Origin: Cellulophaga sp. RHA19 | Lineage (GTDB): Bacteria; Bacteroidota; Bacteroidia; Flavobacteriales; Flavobacteriaceae | Assembly: GCF_002813425.1 (NCBI RefSeq) | Contig: NZ_PHUL01000001.1 | Span: forward strand, 744,001-808,000 | DNA length: 64,000 nucleotides | Direction: 5' to 3' | Made by a program: the position numbers and the translations under genes | Notes under the pieces: model-generated | What the model saw: only the letters and a program-made list of their open reading frames with translations | Databases searched by the model: none | Told to the model about the DNA's origin: nothing | Shown here: positions 43,695 to 53,321 of the stretch, piece by piece | Position numbering within the stretch: the stretch's first letter is position 1 | How the letters are laid out: every line of letters starts with the position of its first letter

Positions 43695-44204
43695 TTATTT
43701 TTCTACAAAAATTGCTTTAAGCTCAGTTGCATCCGCTGGCTTCAATTTTCCTGCTAACACTAAACTTAATTGTTTTCTACGCAAGGCAGCTTCAAAACGC
43801 TCAACTTCTAAATCAGTTTCAGGAATTAATGCAGGTACTTCAGTTGGTTTTCCGGTATCATCAACAGCAACAAAAGTATAAATAGCTTCGTTTGCTTTTG
43901 TTTTTTCACCACTAAACCTATCCTCTATCCAAACATCAATAAAAATCTCCATAGAAGTCTTAAAAGCTCTAGAAACAGCAGCTTCTACTGTTACAACACT
44001 GCCAACAGGAACAGATCTATTAAAAGCAACATGGTTAACAGATGCCGTTACAACTATACGTCTACTATGTCTACGTGCAGCAATACTAGCAGCTCTATCC
44101 ATACGAGCTAACAGTTCTCCTCCAAACAAGTTATTTAGCGGATTGGTCTCACTAGGGAGTACCAAATCTGTCATAACTGTTCTACTATCTTTAGGTGTAT
44201 GCAT
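43695..44204 (-). CDS. Acyl-CoA thioesterase (hotdog fold)
   Basis: The 169-residue protein has the YciA/ACOT-type core: NPLNNLFGGELLARMDRAASIAARRHSRRIVVTASVNHVAFNRSVPVGSVV in the N-terminal half, with N, D and T conserved residues for hydrolysis of the thioester. The C-terminal 40 residues are a charged helical tail. It acts in the cytoplasm on acyl-CoA of unknown chain length. The neighbour on the minus strand is the HU/SPOR gene. Confidence 0.88.
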   Translation of the reverse strand: MHTPKDSRTVMTDLVLPSETNPLNNLFGGELLARMDRAASIAARRHSRRIVVTASVNHVAFNRSVPVGSVVTVEAAVSRAFKTSMEIFIDVWIEDRFSGEKTKANEAIYTFVAVDDTGKPTEVPALIPETDLEVERFEAALRRKQLSLVLAGKLKPADATELKAIFVEK

Positions 44205-44264
44205 TTTCTATTTTTTAAATTTTGCGCAAAGATACTGCGCTTTTACTTTAAAAAAGAAAATATT

Positions 44265-45212
44265 TTACTTTACTGAGAGCAACCAAGCGTCTGAAGATAC
44301 GCTAGATTTTATTTTATTTAGGTAGTTTATACCCTCGTTAGCATCACTAAAACTAGCATAAGCAACTTGGTGTAAACCATACTTATTAACACCAACATAC
44401 AATGCGTTGTAGCCTTGTTCTTTTAGCTCTTCTATTTTTCTGTTTGCATTTTTTTGCACTCTAAATGCACCTGCAATAACATAATGCTCTTGTGATGCTG
44501 GTTTAGCAATAATATCTAAAGATAAAGAAGGCAATTCTAATGGTGTAGCATCAAAAAATGTAGCTTCCTGTATACTTCTAGATATTTGCTCATTGGCATC
44601 TTGCTGTGCAACTTCTTGCATAGCAACGGTAGTATTGTAATAACGTAAACCTGTTAATCCTGTAGAAACTGCCAACAAAGCAATTGCTGCATATTTTAAA
44701 TAAGGTCTAAACGCACTAGTTTTTCTCTTTTCTGGAGTAATGATAAAAGGCACCTCTTCTTCTAAAGCAACTACTTCCTCTTTTAAAACTTCTCTTGTAA
44801 TTGGTGATGCTACTACGGTAGACAAACCAAAAGATGTAGTTAGGTAATTTACTTGGTTAGCTGGTATAAACTGAATTTTTTCATCTTCGTTTAAAAACAA
44901 CTCACCAACAGAAGCAAACTTAATTCTTTGCCCTAATTTTAACATTCTCTTCCAATGCTCAACTTCTTTTGTCAACGCTTCTAAAGCTACTTCGTAGGTA
45001 GATTTTTCAGCCGTTGCAATATATGTTATTAACAAGCCATCGTTAGACTTTACTTGTTGGTTAAACGAAACTATCTTAGTAGGTGGCGTAAAGGTATTAG
45101 TAGCCTCATCTAATTCAGCAGACTTTTTTTGCGTTAAAAAAGCTCCAAACTCAGGTATTACAACACAGTTGTACCTATATAATAATTCTTCAATATATTG
45201 TTCTGTTCGCAT
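44265..45212 (-). CDS. HU-like and SPOR domain membrane protein
   Basis: The 315-residue protein has an N-terminal HU-CCDC81-like region (VVIPEFGAFLTQKK at 18-31, then RIKFASVGELFL), a single membrane helix near residues 172-190, and a C-terminal SPOR domain (HYVIAGAFRVQKNANRKIEELKEQGYNALYVG). SPOR domains bind denuded peptidoglycan at division sites. The protein diverges from dprA. It could link the chromosome or cytoplasm to the wall, but that is inference. Confidence 0.85.
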   Translation of the reverse strand: MRTEQYIEELLYRYNCVVIPEFGAFLTQKKSAELDEATNTFTPPTKIVSFNQQVKSNDGLLITYIATAEKSTYEVALEALTKEVEHWKRMLKLGQRIKFASVGELFLNEDEKIQFIPANQVNYLTTSFGLSTVVASPITREVLKEEVVALEEEVPFIITPEKRKTSAFRPYLKYAAIALLAVSTGLTGLRYYNTTVAMQEVAQQDANEQISRSIQEATFFDATPLELPSLSLDIIAKPASQEHYVIAGAFRVQKNANRKIEELKEQGYNALYVGVNKYGLHQVAYASFSDANEGINYLNKIKSSVSSDAWLLSVK

Positions 45213-45316
45213 TGTGGCAAATATTGTAAAAAATCATCTTGCTTTTAACATTTCACTCAACTTTTTATTAACATTTTAATTGTTGTATTTTGTGCTCAAT
45301 TATAGAAAGCCTCTAA

Positions 45317-46420
45317 ATGACTACAACAGAATTAATTGCGAATTTAAGATTGCAAAGCATTCCGAATATTGGAAGTGTTACAGCCAAAAAATTAATTGCT
45401 CATTGTGGCAGTGCTTCTAAAATTTTTAGTAGCACAAAAGCAGAACTTTTAAAAATTGATGGCATTGGCACCTTAAAATTGAAGAATATTTTTGATACAG
45501 CTCATTTAGATGCTGCAGAAGAAGAACTTCAATTTATAGAGAAAAATAATATTGAAACCTTATATTTTACAGATGCAGCGTATCCAGATTACCTAAAACA
45601 CGCTATAGATGCTCCTATTTTATTATTTAAACGAGGTAATATCGATTTAAAAAACAGAAAAATTATTAGTGTTGTGGGTACTCGTAAAATAACAAGTTAC
45701 GGCACTGCTTTTTGCGAAAAATTTATAGCAGACATAGCTCCTTTAAATCCAGTTATTGTAAGTGGCTTTGCATACGGAGTAGACATTTGTATACAAAAAG
45801 AAGCTGTAAAACACGGGTTACAAACTATTGGCTGTTTGGCACACGGCCTAAACCAAATTTACCCAAAAGTGCACAGCAAATACACAGCTGACATAGAAAA
45901 AAACGGTGGCTTTTTAACCGAATTTTGGAGCACTAGTACACCAGAACGCGAGAATTTTTTAAAACGAAATAGAATTATTGCCGGTTTAAGTGAAGCCACA
46001 GTGGTTATAGAATCTGCAGAAAAAGGCGGAAGCCTAGTTACCGCAGACATTGCGCATAGCTACAATAGAGATGTTTTTGCAGTACCAGGCAGAACCGAGG
46101 ACAAGTACAGCTTAGGCTGCAACAATCTAATTAAGCAGCAAAAAGCACATATGATAACTTCTGCGGCAGATGTTGTTTATTTATTAGATTGGGAAACTCA
46201 AAAAAATAAAAATCAGAATATACAAAAACAGTTGTTTGTAGAGTTAAGCAATTTGGAGCAACAAATACACTCTTATTTACAAACTGAAGGCAAACAATTG
46301 CTAGACACTATTGCTTTAGCATGCAACATTCCTGTTTTTAAAACCTCATCTACGCTATTAAATATGGAAATGAAAGGTGCAATTAGACCACTACCCGGAA
46401 AACTGTTTGAAGCCATATAA
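45317..46420 (+). CDS. dprA: DNA-processing protein DprA
   Basis: The 367-residue protein has an N-terminal helix-hairpin-helix (IPNIGSVTAKKLI), the Rossmann core (ISVVGTRKITSYG near residue 115, SGFAYGVDI and GCLAHGLN), ERENFLKRNRIIAGLSEATVVIESAEKGGSLVTADIA, and a C-terminal winged-helix-like domain. DprA loads RecA on single-stranded DNA during natural transformation. It stands alone, divergent from the HU/SPOR gene. Confidence 0.95.
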   Translation: MTTTELIANLRLQSIPNIGSVTAKKLIAHCGSASKIFSSTKAELLKIDGIGTLKLKNIFDTAHLDAAEEELQFIEKNNIETLYFTDAAYPDYLKHAIDAPILLFKRGNIDLKNRKIISVVGTRKITSYGTAFCEKFIADIAPLNPVIVSGFAYGVDICIQKEAVKHGLQTIGCLAHGLNQIYPKVHSKYTADIEKNGGFLTEFWSTSTPERENFLKRNRIIAGLSEATVVIESAEKGGSLVTADIAHSYNRDVFAVPGRTEDKYSLGCNNLIKQQKAHMITSAADVVYLLDWETQKNKNQNIQKQLFVELSNLEQQIHSYLQTEGKQLLDTIALACNIPVFKTSSTLLNMEMKGAIRPLPGKLFEAI

Positions 46421-46580
46421 AAATTAGAAAAACACAAAGCAATTTAAATTTACTTACCTCATTAAAAAAAGACTATTTAGTTTAACACTACATAAATTAA
46501 ACATATAAAAACCCAAAACAAAGTAGTTTACCTCTTAAAATACTCATTAAAACTACAAAGTAAGGCATTGGGTAATGAGC

Positions 46581-46596
46581 TCTACTCTAGAGTAGA
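46581..46596. promoter_or_regulatory. 16-bp perfect palindrome upstream of FKBP gene
   Basis: TCTACTCTAGAGTAGA is a perfect palindrome 100 bases before the FKBP start. It may be an operator, but 16 bases without known regulator nearby is weak. The rest of 46421-46695 holds only AT-rich sequence. Confidence 0.35.
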
Positions 46597-46695
46597 AACT
46601 AATTAGTTTGTTTTTAGTTTTTTCTAAATAGAAATAAACCAGTGAAGAAATACTACTGATTTTGGTTATTTTCGTACAAAAATATAAATCATAAA

Positions 46696-47448
46696 ATGAA
46701 AAAATTAGTAATTGCAGCAATAGCTCTTTTTATAAGCACAGCAAGTTTTGCTCAAAAAAAGAAAGACTTAATAAAGGAAGTAGCCGCTTTAAAATCTGAA
46801 GCCTCTACCCTAAAAAACGAGTTAAATCAGCTTAAAAAAGCTAAAGAAGTAAACCTAAACGACAGTATACACAAGTTTAGTTATGCATTTGGTGTAGAAA
46901 TAGGAAGTAGCTTAAAATCTGTAGGAGTACAATCTATAAATTATGATGTTTTTGCGGTTGCATTAGAAGAAACTTTAAATGGCAACGAAAAAATTACTAA
47001 AGTAGATGCTAGCGATTTAATTCGTAAAAACATTTCTGAGCATAAAGAAAAAGAAGCAAAAAGACAACGTGAAGAAGGCGAAAACTTTTTAGCTAAGAAC
47101 GCTAAAAGAGAAGGCATAAAAACTACAGAAAGCGGATTACAATACGAGATTTTAACTCCTGCAGATGGCCCAAAACCTACGGCAGATGATAAAGTAGAAG
47201 TACATTATGAAGGCAAACTTATAGACGGAACTATTTTTGATAGCTCTATACAACGCGGAGAATCTATTGTTTTTGGTGTATCACAAGTTATAAAAGGATG
47301 GACAGAAGCATTACAATTAATGTCTGTTGGCTCTAAATATAGAGTATACATTCCGCAAGAACTAGCTTATGGAGAAAGAGGAGCAGGAGGCCAAATACCT
47401 CCTTACGCCGCTTTAATTTTTGATGTAGAATTAATTTCTATTAAATAA
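46696..47448 (+). CDS. FKBP-type peptidyl-prolyl isomerase (Mip-like)
   Basis: The 250-residue protein has a signal peptide (SFAQ end, residue 20), a coiled-coil segment (residues 21-52), a Mip-like N-terminal dimer region (SYAFGVEIGSSLK), and the C-terminal FKBP domain (GLQYEIL, VEVHYEGKLIDGTIFDSS, VIKGWTEALQLM, YGERGAGGQIPPYAALIFDVELI). It works in the periplasm on folding of exported proteins. Confidence 0.92.
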   Translation: MKKLVIAAIALFISTASFAQKKKDLIKEVAALKSEASTLKNELNQLKKAKEVNLNDSIHKFSYAFGVEIGSSLKSVGVQSINYDVFAVALEETLNGNEKITKVDASDLIRKNISEHKEKEAKRQREEGENFLAKNAKREGIKTTESGLQYEILTPADGPKPTADDKVEVHYEGKLIDGTIFDSSIQRGESIVFGVSQVIKGWTEALQLMSVGSKYRVYIPQELAYGERGAGGQIPPYAALIFDVELISIK

Positions 47449-47476
47449 AAAGAACCCAGTATAATAAGGGCAAAAG

Positions 47477-48445
47477 TTAATAACCAACTTTTGCTCTTAC
47501 TCTACTTAATACCTCATTTGCAACCTCTGTTGCTTTTGCTGCTCCTATTGCCAAAGCAGCATCTACTTCTTCTAGGTTATTCATATAATACTCATACTTT
47601 TCACGAGCATCTGCAAACTTAGCTACAATAACCTCAAACAATTCTTGCTTTGCGTGTCCGTAACCATAGTTACCACCTTTATATTTAGCATGCATTTCTT
47701 CAACCTGTTCTGGTGTTGCTAATATTTTATACAACTCAAACACATTATCACCTTCTGGCTCTTTAGGATCTTCCATTGGTGTACTATCTGTCTGGATACC
47801 CATTATTTGCTTACGCAACTTCTTATCTGTCTGAAACAAATTAATTAAGTTTCCCTTACTCTTACTCATTTTATCGCCATCTGTACCAGGAATAAATTTA
47901 GACTCCTCTTGCACTTTACCTTGTGGCAATACAAATGTTTCTCCTAATTGCGCGTGAAACCTAGAAGCTACATCTCTTGTGATTTCTAAATGTTGCATTT
48001 GATCTTTACCCACAGGCACAATCTCAGCATCATATAACAATATATCTGCAGCCATTAACATTGGATAAGTAAATAAACCAGCGTTAACATCGTCTAACCT
48101 GTCTGCCTTATCTTTAAAAGAATGTGCTAAGGTTAATCTTTGATACGGAAAAAAACAGCTCAAATACCATGATAATTCTGTTGTTTGCGGAACATCGCTT
48201 TGTCTGTAAAAAACAGTTTTTTCAATATCTAAGCCAAAAGCAAGCCAGGTAGCAGCTACAGCATAAGTATTGTTACGCAATTCTTCTCCATTTTTTATTT
48301 GCGTTAGCGAATGCATATCTGCAATAAAAAGAAAAGATTCATTTTTTGGGTCGTTTGCCATATCTATAGCTGGCATAATTGCACCCAAAATATTACCTAA
48401 ATGCGGCACTCCCGTGCTCTGTACTCCTGTTAAAACTCTTGCCAT
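47477..48445 (-). CDS. trpS: Tryptophan-tRNA ligase
   Basis: The 322-residue enzyme has the HIGH-like motif in GVPHLGNI near residue 12 and KMSKSKGN (KMSKS) near residue 190. It charges tRNA-Trp in the cytoplasm. I chose ATG 48445 (MARVLTGVQSTG); a longer frame from 48472 adds nine residues not found in this enzyme class. It is convergent with the FKBP gene. Confidence 0.95.
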   Translation of the reverse strand: MARVLTGVQSTGVPHLGNILGAIMPAIDMANDPKNESFLFIADMHSLTQIKNGEELRNNTYAVAATWLAFGLDIEKTVFYRQSDVPQTTELSWYLSCFFPYQRLTLAHSFKDKADRLDDVNAGLFTYPMLMAADILLYDAEIVPVGKDQMQHLEITRDVASRFHAQLGETFVLPQGKVQEESKFIPGTDGDKMSKSKGNLINLFQTDKKLRKQIMGIQTDSTPMEDPKEPEGDNVFELYKILATPEQVEEMHAKYKGGNYGYGHAKQELFEVIVAKFADAREKYEYYMNNLEEVDAALAIGAAKATEVANEVLSRVRAKVGY

Positions 48446-48589
48446 TTTATTTAAAATAATTGTAAAAATCAAAGGTAATGCAAATAGAAGAATAGACCAA
48501 CATTTTGGTTTTTGGTTTTTTTAGTTTGATATTATTTAAAAAGTAAACTTTTTTAACCATAGTTTTAATTAATTGCTATTTTTGAAGCT

Positions 48590-49348
48590 ATGTTCACTTT
48601 TATTAAAAACATAGGTCACCTAATTTACCGCATTTGGTTTTACATACTTGTGGCATTACCTATACTCTTATTTTTTCCGTTATTATTTATCTTTTGCATT
48701 AAAGAAAAATGGTATCCATACTTTTTTTGGTTAGCACGCAACCTTTGGGCAAGACCTATTTTATTAGGTATGGGTTGCCCGCAACAAATAAAAAGAGAAC
48801 AAAAGATAGAAAAAGGAAAAAGCTATATGCTAGTTGCAAACCATACTAGTATGTTAGACATTATGCTAATGTTACGCGCTAGTAGAAACCCCTTTGTGTT
48901 TGTGGGCAAAAAAGAGTTGGTTAAAATTCCGCTATTTGGTTTCTTTTACAAACGTGTGTGTATTATGGTAGACCGCAGCAATACCAAAAGTAGAACTGCT
49001 GTATATATGCGTGCACAAAGAAGACTAAAACAAGGACTAAGTATTTGTATTTTTCCTGAAGGTGGCGTACCAGAAGAAGACGTTATTTTAGATGAGTTTA
49101 AAGATGGCGCTTTTAAGATGGCTATTGCTCATAAAATACCTATTGTGCCAATGACATTTTTAGACTGTAAAAAAAGATTTTCTTTTACCTTTTTTAGTGG
49201 AAGTCCGGGTTTATTGCGCGTAAAAATTCATTCCTTTTTTGAAACCAATGAGCTAGACGAAGAACATAAAGCAACATTAAGAGAAGATGTACGAAACGTT
49301 ATACTTAAAGAGCTGCAAAGTAAAAAACCAACTGGTATATCTTTTTAA
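48590..49348 (+). CDS. plsC: 1-acyl-sn-glycerol-3-phosphate acyltransferase
   Basis: The 252-residue protein has an N-terminal membrane helix and the PlsC motif NHTSMLD (H and D catalytic, near residue 84), FVGKKEL, and FPEGG (near residue 156). It makes phosphatidate at the inner membrane from lysophosphatidate and acyl donor. Its 3' end overlaps the convergent gene by 4 bases. Assignment to true PlsC rather than a lyso-ornithine or other acyltransferase is by motif only. Confidence 0.88.
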   Translation: MFTFIKNIGHLIYRIWFYILVALPILLFFPLLFIFCIKEKWYPYFFWLARNLWARPILLGMGCPQQIKREQKIEKGKSYMLVANHTSMLDIMLMLRASRNPFVFVGKKELVKIPLFGFFYKRVCIMVDRSNTKSRTAVYMRAQRRLKQGLSICIFPEGGVPEEDVILDEFKDGAFKMAIAHKIPIVPMTFLDCKKRFSFTFFSGSPGLLRVKIHSFFETNELDEEHKATLREDVRNVILKELQSKKPTGISF

Positions 49349-50835
49349 AACTTAAAGCTAAGACCACTATACACACCCATAGAAAAAGGCTGAAAATCTC
49401 CAGAAGTATTAGAAAATGTATTTAACTGATACTTAAACATTGGCTCTACACTTAGCTGCATATTAGGCGTAAACTTATAGTTTAATCCAAACCCAATATT
49501 GGTGCTAAAATTAAGACTGTTTATATTATTAGACTCTCCTATTTTAGTTACTAAATTTTCCGATTCTAATGAGATAGAATCATCTACCAAAAACAAAGAA
49601 CTTACACCACCAATTAAATGCACACCGAAATTACCATCTATTAGCGCATAATTAAGCTCTAAAGGAACTTCTAAATACCCAAATTGTTGTACCATTTTAC
49701 CTTCTCTACTTGTGCTTTTAGCGGCATAACTAACCTCTTCTAACTTAGAATTACTAGGTTCCGAAAGTACATCTCTATTAGTTTGTATAACAATACTCTC
49801 TGCACTTGCATTATAATCTATAGTATTAACCATACTATTACTTGCCGGATCAAATGCAGACTTAAAAAACACATTATTGGTATTATAGCCATAATCTACT
49901 TTATGCACACCAGAGCGGATACTCAATTTTTTACTTACCTCATAAGCCACAGTTACACCATAACTCATATTTACATTACCGGATTTTGAGTTAGATACAA
50001 AACTAGGATCTACTGGAGAACCATCTTTTAAAGAATTAAAATACACAGGTGCAACATTAGCTCCTACAGACCATTTGTCCGTTTTGGCAGACGCAACAGT
50101 TTCTTCCTTGTTCTCTTTTATGGCATCGTAAATAGATTTTTTACCAACAGTATCAATATCTACAACAGCTTTTTCTATTTGTTTAGACAAAAATTCTTCT
50201 TTTTTATCTTTTAAGACCGATAAAGACTTTGCTTCAACATTATCCACATTACCAGCCTCTAAATTCTCTTGCTTAGCATTTTTATTCTTTATTGAAGCAT
50301 CTGCAACATTATTAGAATATCCATTTTTAGCTTCTAAAGAAGTATTGCCCTCTCTATTTACTCTATAGCCACTCTTTTGTGTCGCTGCAAAAGCATTAAA
50401 ACTAGCATTTTTTTTATGAGCAACAGATGTATTTTTTACAACTGAAGTTTCCTTATTCTTTTTAGTACTAGTTGTACCAACAACTACTTCTTCTTCAATA
50501 TTTAAATCCGACTTACTGTCATTAGATGCATCTTTCTCAATTATGTTAGCATCTTTACTAACAACCTCAACATTAGTATTAGGCAATACCTTTTCTGTAT
50601 CTGTAATTACTGGCACTACTGCATTATCATTCTTAAAAAAAGGTTTTATTGCAAAAAACAATAGCGCTAAAGCAGCAGCTATTCCTCCAAGCTTCCACCA
50701 AATAGGAATTACAAGTCTATCTTTTTTCTTTTGGTCTAAAGACATATTAAGCTTCTGCCACACTTTTTCGTCTGGCACATCTCCAAAGTCCTTAAACTTA
50801 TCTTGAAAAAGCTTGTCTAAATTTTCTTTACTCAT
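49345..50835 (-). CDS. Membrane protein with C-terminal outer-membrane-barrel-like domain
   Basis: The 496-residue protein has a cytoplasmic N-terminus of about 45 residues (DKFKDFGDVPDEKVWQKL), one membrane helix at about 46-65, a Lys/Asn/Glu-rich linker, and a C-terminal region of about 230 residues (from WSVGANVAPVYFN) that looks like a PorT/OmpA-like small barrel ending MGVYSGLSFKF. This layout is common for genes after ECF sigma factors in Bacteroidota. It lies 25 bases after such a sigma gene, so it could be its anti-sigma-like partner. How one chain would sit in both membranes is unclear. Confidence 0.7.
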   Translation of the reverse strand: MSKENLDKLFQDKFKDFGDVPDEKVWQKLNMSLDQKKKDRLVIPIWWKLGGIAAALALLFFAIKPFFKNDNAVVPVITDTEKVLPNTNVEVVSKDANIIEKDASNDSKSDLNIEEEVVVGTTSTKKNKETSVVKNTSVAHKKNASFNAFAATQKSGYRVNREGNTSLEAKNGYSNNVADASIKNKNAKQENLEAGNVDNVEAKSLSVLKDKKEEFLSKQIEKAVVDIDTVGKKSIYDAIKENKEETVASAKTDKWSVGANVAPVYFNSLKDGSPVDPSFVSNSKSGNVNMSYGVTVAYEVSKKLSIRSGVHKVDYGYNTNNVFFKSAFDPASNSMVNTIDYNASAESIVIQTNRDVLSEPSNSKLEEVSYAAKSTSREGKMVQQFGYLEVPLELNYALIDGNFGVHLIGGVSSLFLVDDSISLESENLVTKIGESNNINSLNFSTNIGFGLNYKFTPNMQLSVEPMFKYQLNTFSNTSGDFQPFSMGVYSGLSFKF

Positions 50836-50860
50836 TTTATATAATATAAACTACATACAA

Positions 50861-51427
50861 TTACCATTGCAGAAGACAAAACAGCACTATTGCTACTACT
50901 ATTTTTAATTTTGTTTTTTCTATTTTACCCTTTAAAATTTGTCGTGCTCTAGCCAAATTAGACTTAGATGTCCCTGCTGTTGTACCTAACAAATCTCCTA
51001 TTTCCTTGTGCGTATAGCCGTCTAATACATATAAATTAAATGTTGTCCTGTATTTGTACGGCAACTCTTGTATATAACCTAGTAAAACAGACAATGAAGG
51101 TGAACTTTCGCCCACCTCTATTTCTACAGGCTCTTCTATCTCCTCTTCTTGTTTAATTGCTACATAGCTCTCTTTTCTATACTTCTGTAAAACAGTATTT
51201 ACAGTAATGCGCTTTATCCAACCATCAAAAGAGCCATTAAATTTAAACTGACCAATTTTATCAAAAATGGTCATAAAACTATCGTGTAAATTATCTTCTG
51301 CCTCAACTTTGTTTTTAGAATATTTTAAACAAACACCATAAAGCATAGGTGCGTAATGGCGATAAAGTTGCTCTTGCGCAGCTCTATTACCCTTTACACA
51401 ATTATGTATAGTTTCGTTTAAGTCCAA
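50861..51427 (-). CDS. ECF-type RNA polymerase sigma factor
   Basis: The 188-residue protein has sigma region 2 (YRHYAPMLYGVCLKYSKNKVEAEDNLHDSFMTIFDKIGQF) and region 4 (LPYKYRTTFNLYVLDGYTHKEIGDLLGTTAGTSKSNLARARQIL). It has a C-terminal hydrophobic tail of about 15 residues (IVVAIVLFCLLQW), unusual for a sigma factor and possibly a membrane tether. The next gene encodes a membrane protein, a likely regulator of its activity. Confidence 0.88.
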   Translation of the reverse strand: MDLNETIHNCVKGNRAAQEQLYRHYAPMLYGVCLKYSKNKVEAEDNLHDSFMTIFDKIGQFKFNGSFDGWIKRITVNTVLQKYRKESYVAIKQEEEIEEPVEIEVGESSPSLSVLLGYIQELPYKYRTTFNLYVLDGYTHKEIGDLLGTTAGTSKSNLARARQILKGKIEKTKLKIVVAIVLFCLLQW

Positions 51428-51456
51428 TAAAGATATACTAGTTGGTTATAAATATT

Positions 51457-51882
51457 TTATTCGTTTACTGGTACCGCAATCTCTATGTACTGGTCTTCAC
51501 CATCTGAGTTTTGTCCTGTCCAGAATTTAAATAAATAATCTTCTTTATAGATTACTTCAAAGTCAAAAGAGACCTCTACCTCTTCTGTACTTTCTTGGCA
51601 ATCATTACTACCAGTTAACTCTGTACCAATTGGGTACACTTCACGCTCTGTTAATTGGTGTTTATGAATATCAAAACCCTCAAAATAAGTACAAGTATTT
51701 GGACTCGCATAAGTAACAAAAATGGTATACTTTTCTCCAAACTCAAAAGCTTCAGGAACCTCTGCACTTATTACCTCTAAATTTACATATTTAAAATTAG
51801 TATTATCATCATCATCTAAAGAACAAGCCGTAAAGGAAAAACTCGCTATCACAAGCATTAAAATACTTAAACTTTTTTTCAT
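51457..51882 (-). CDS. Hypothetical lipoprotein
   Basis: The 141-residue protein has a lipoprotein signal (SFSFTAC, Cys20) followed by SLDDDDN. The exported part is beta-rich with two Cys (near TCTYFEG and SNDCQE) that may form a disulfide. It lies 29 bases upstream of the sigma factor gene on the same strand, so the three genes may form one operon. No family recognised. Confidence 0.72.
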   Translation of the reverse strand: MKKSLSILMLVIASFSFTACSLDDDDNTNFKYVNLEVISAEVPEAFEFGEKYTIFVTYASPNTCTYFEGFDIHKHQLTEREVYPIGTELTGSNDCQESTEEVEVSFDFEVIYKEDYLFKFWTGQNSDGEDQYIEIAVPVNE

Positions 51883-51945
51883 CTGTAATAAAATTAATAG
51901 TTACTCCTTAGATGGTCTATAAACAGTAAGGTTGCGTTAAAAACA

Positions 51946-51974
51946 ACAAAATCCCGAAAAAATCGGGATTTTGT
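51946..51974. terminator. Bidirectional terminator after recA
   Basis: ACAAAATCCCGA and TCGGGATTTTGT form a perfect 12-bp stem with a 5-base loop, with A/T-rich flanks. It ends the recA transcript and separates it from the lipoprotein gene. Confidence 0.85.
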
Positions 51975-52021
51975 AGAATTTTCCTTCTAAAAGCAAAAGG
52001 AATTGTAATTTTTGTATAAAA

Positions 52022-53029
52022 TTATTCGGCAAGAGCCTTAATAGCATCTTTAATTTTAACCTCTAACTCTTCAAGCAATTCTGGGTTATCTGCTAATATA
52101 TTTTTAACAGCATCCCTACCTTGACCAAGTTTAGTATCGCCATAACTAAACCAAGACCCACTTTTCTTAATTATTTCGTACTGCACACCTAAATCTAAAA
52201 TTTCTCCCACTTTAGATATACCTGCTCCATACATAATATCGAACTCAGTAGTTCTAAATGGTGGTGCAACTTTGTTTTTAACAACCTTAACACGTGTTTT
52301 GTTACCTAAAACATCACCATCTGTACTTTTAATTTGTGTAGACCTTCTAATATCTAAACGTACAGAAGCGTAAAATTTTAATGCATTACCACCAGTAGTA
52401 GTTTCTGGGTTACCAAACATAACTCCAATTTTTTCTCTTAACTGGTTAATAAATATAACAGTACAATTAGTTTTACTAATAGAACTAGTTAACTTACGTA
52501 ATGCTTGTGACATAAGTCTTGCGTGTAATCCCATTTTAGAATCACCCATTTCACCTTCAATTTCACTCTTAGGCGTTAAAGCAGCAACAGAATCCACAAT
52601 AACTATATCAATAGCACCAGATCTAATTAAATTATCTGCAATTTCTAAAGCCTGCTCACCATGGTCTGGCTGAGAAATAATTAAATTATCTATATCTACT
52701 CCTAATTTTTCTGCATAAAAACGATCAAAAGCGTGCTCTGCATCAATAAATGCTGCAATACCACCTGCTTTTTGCGTCTCTGCTATAGCGTGCAACGTTA
52801 ATGTAGTTTTACCAGAAGATTCTGGACCGTATATTTCTACCACTCTACCACGTGGATAACCGTTTACACCTAAGGCAATATCTAAACCTAAAGATCCGGA
52901 AGAGATAACAGCTACATCCTCTACAACTTTATCACCCATTTTCATTACAGCACCTTTACCGTAAGTCTTATCTAGCTTGTCTAAAGTTAATTTTAACGCT
53001 TTTAATTTTGCTTCTTTTTCGTTGCTCAT
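52022..53029 (-). CDS. recA: Recombinase RecA
   Basis: The 335-residue protein has the Walker A motif GPESSGKTT, the ATP-binding core ([11 protein letters not shown]), loop L2 ([20 protein letters not shown]), and the usual length. It promotes homologous recombination and the SOS response in the cytoplasm. I chose ATG 53029 ([12 protein letters not shown]). The frame is open upstream to 53134 but the added residues do not resemble RecA. I saw no clear SOS box upstream. A candidate -7 box is near 53175-53182. Confidence 0.96.
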   Translation of the reverse strand: MSNEKEAKLKALKLTLDKLDKTYGKGAVMKMGDKVVEDVAVISSGSLGLDIALGVNGYPRGRVVEIYGPESSGKTTLTLHAIAETQKAGGIAAFIDAEHAFDRFYAEKLGVDIDNLIISQPDHGEQALEIADNLIRSGAIDIVIVDSVAALTPKSEIEGEMGDSKMGLHARLMSQALRKLTSSISKTNCTVIFINQLREKIGVMFGNPETTTGGNALKFYASVRLDIRRSTQIKSTDGDVLGNKTRVKVVKNKVAPPFRTTEFDIMYGAGISKVGEILDLGVQYEIIKKSGSWFSYGDTKLGQGRDAVKNILADNPELLEELEVKIKDAIKALAE

Positions 53030-53174
53030 TTTTAATAGTGTTTGTACCGCTAAATTACCACTTCTTTTGTCATAATACAATGCCAACGCAACCTTTTTAC
53101 CAAAGCCGCATCTACAAGGTGTGTTCACTTTCAATCCTAAAACGAAGGCGCCCTAGGATTCCGTTATTCTAAGG

Positions 53175-53182
53175 CAAAATTA
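53175..53182 (-). promoter_or_regulatory. Candidate -7 box of recA
   Basis: On the minus strand, TAATTTTG fits TANNTTTG. No clear -33 box is seen. The leader would be about 140 bases. Confidence 0.35.
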
Positions 53183-53220
53183 TTTTTTCTGCTTTGTTGA
53201 TTAAGTAGAAAAAAGCATCT

Positions 53221-53255
53221 AAAAAGGACCTAACTATGTGTTAAGGTCCTTTTTT
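53221..53255. terminator. Orphan hairpin between divergent recA and trhO
   Basis: AAAAAGGACC and GGTCCTTTTT pair, with TAAC and GTTA continuing the stem and a T run after it. It sits between two divergent genes where no known transcript ends, so it may terminate an unseen small RNA. Confidence 0.6.
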
Positions 53256-53256
53256 G

Positions 53257-53287
53257 TTGCCTAAAAGTGTAATAGTTTTTACCTTTG
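53257..53287 (+). promoter_or_regulatory. Promoter of trhO
   Basis: TTG (53257-53259) and TACCTTTG (53280-53287) are separated by 20 bases, a good match for the Bacteroidota promoter. The start codon follows at 53322. Confidence 0.6.
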
Positions 53288-53321
53288 CCGCTATTCTTTA
53301 ACTTAATAAAATTAGTATAGC

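Noticed and set aside
46581..46596. Operator role for the TCTACTCTAGAGTAGA palindrome
   Set aside because: Perfect but isolated, without promoter boxes or a candidate regulator close by; kept only as a low-confidence feature.
53030..53134. Extended RecA N-terminus
   Set aside because: The added 35 residues do not resemble RecA and the usual MSNEKE-type start is at 53029.
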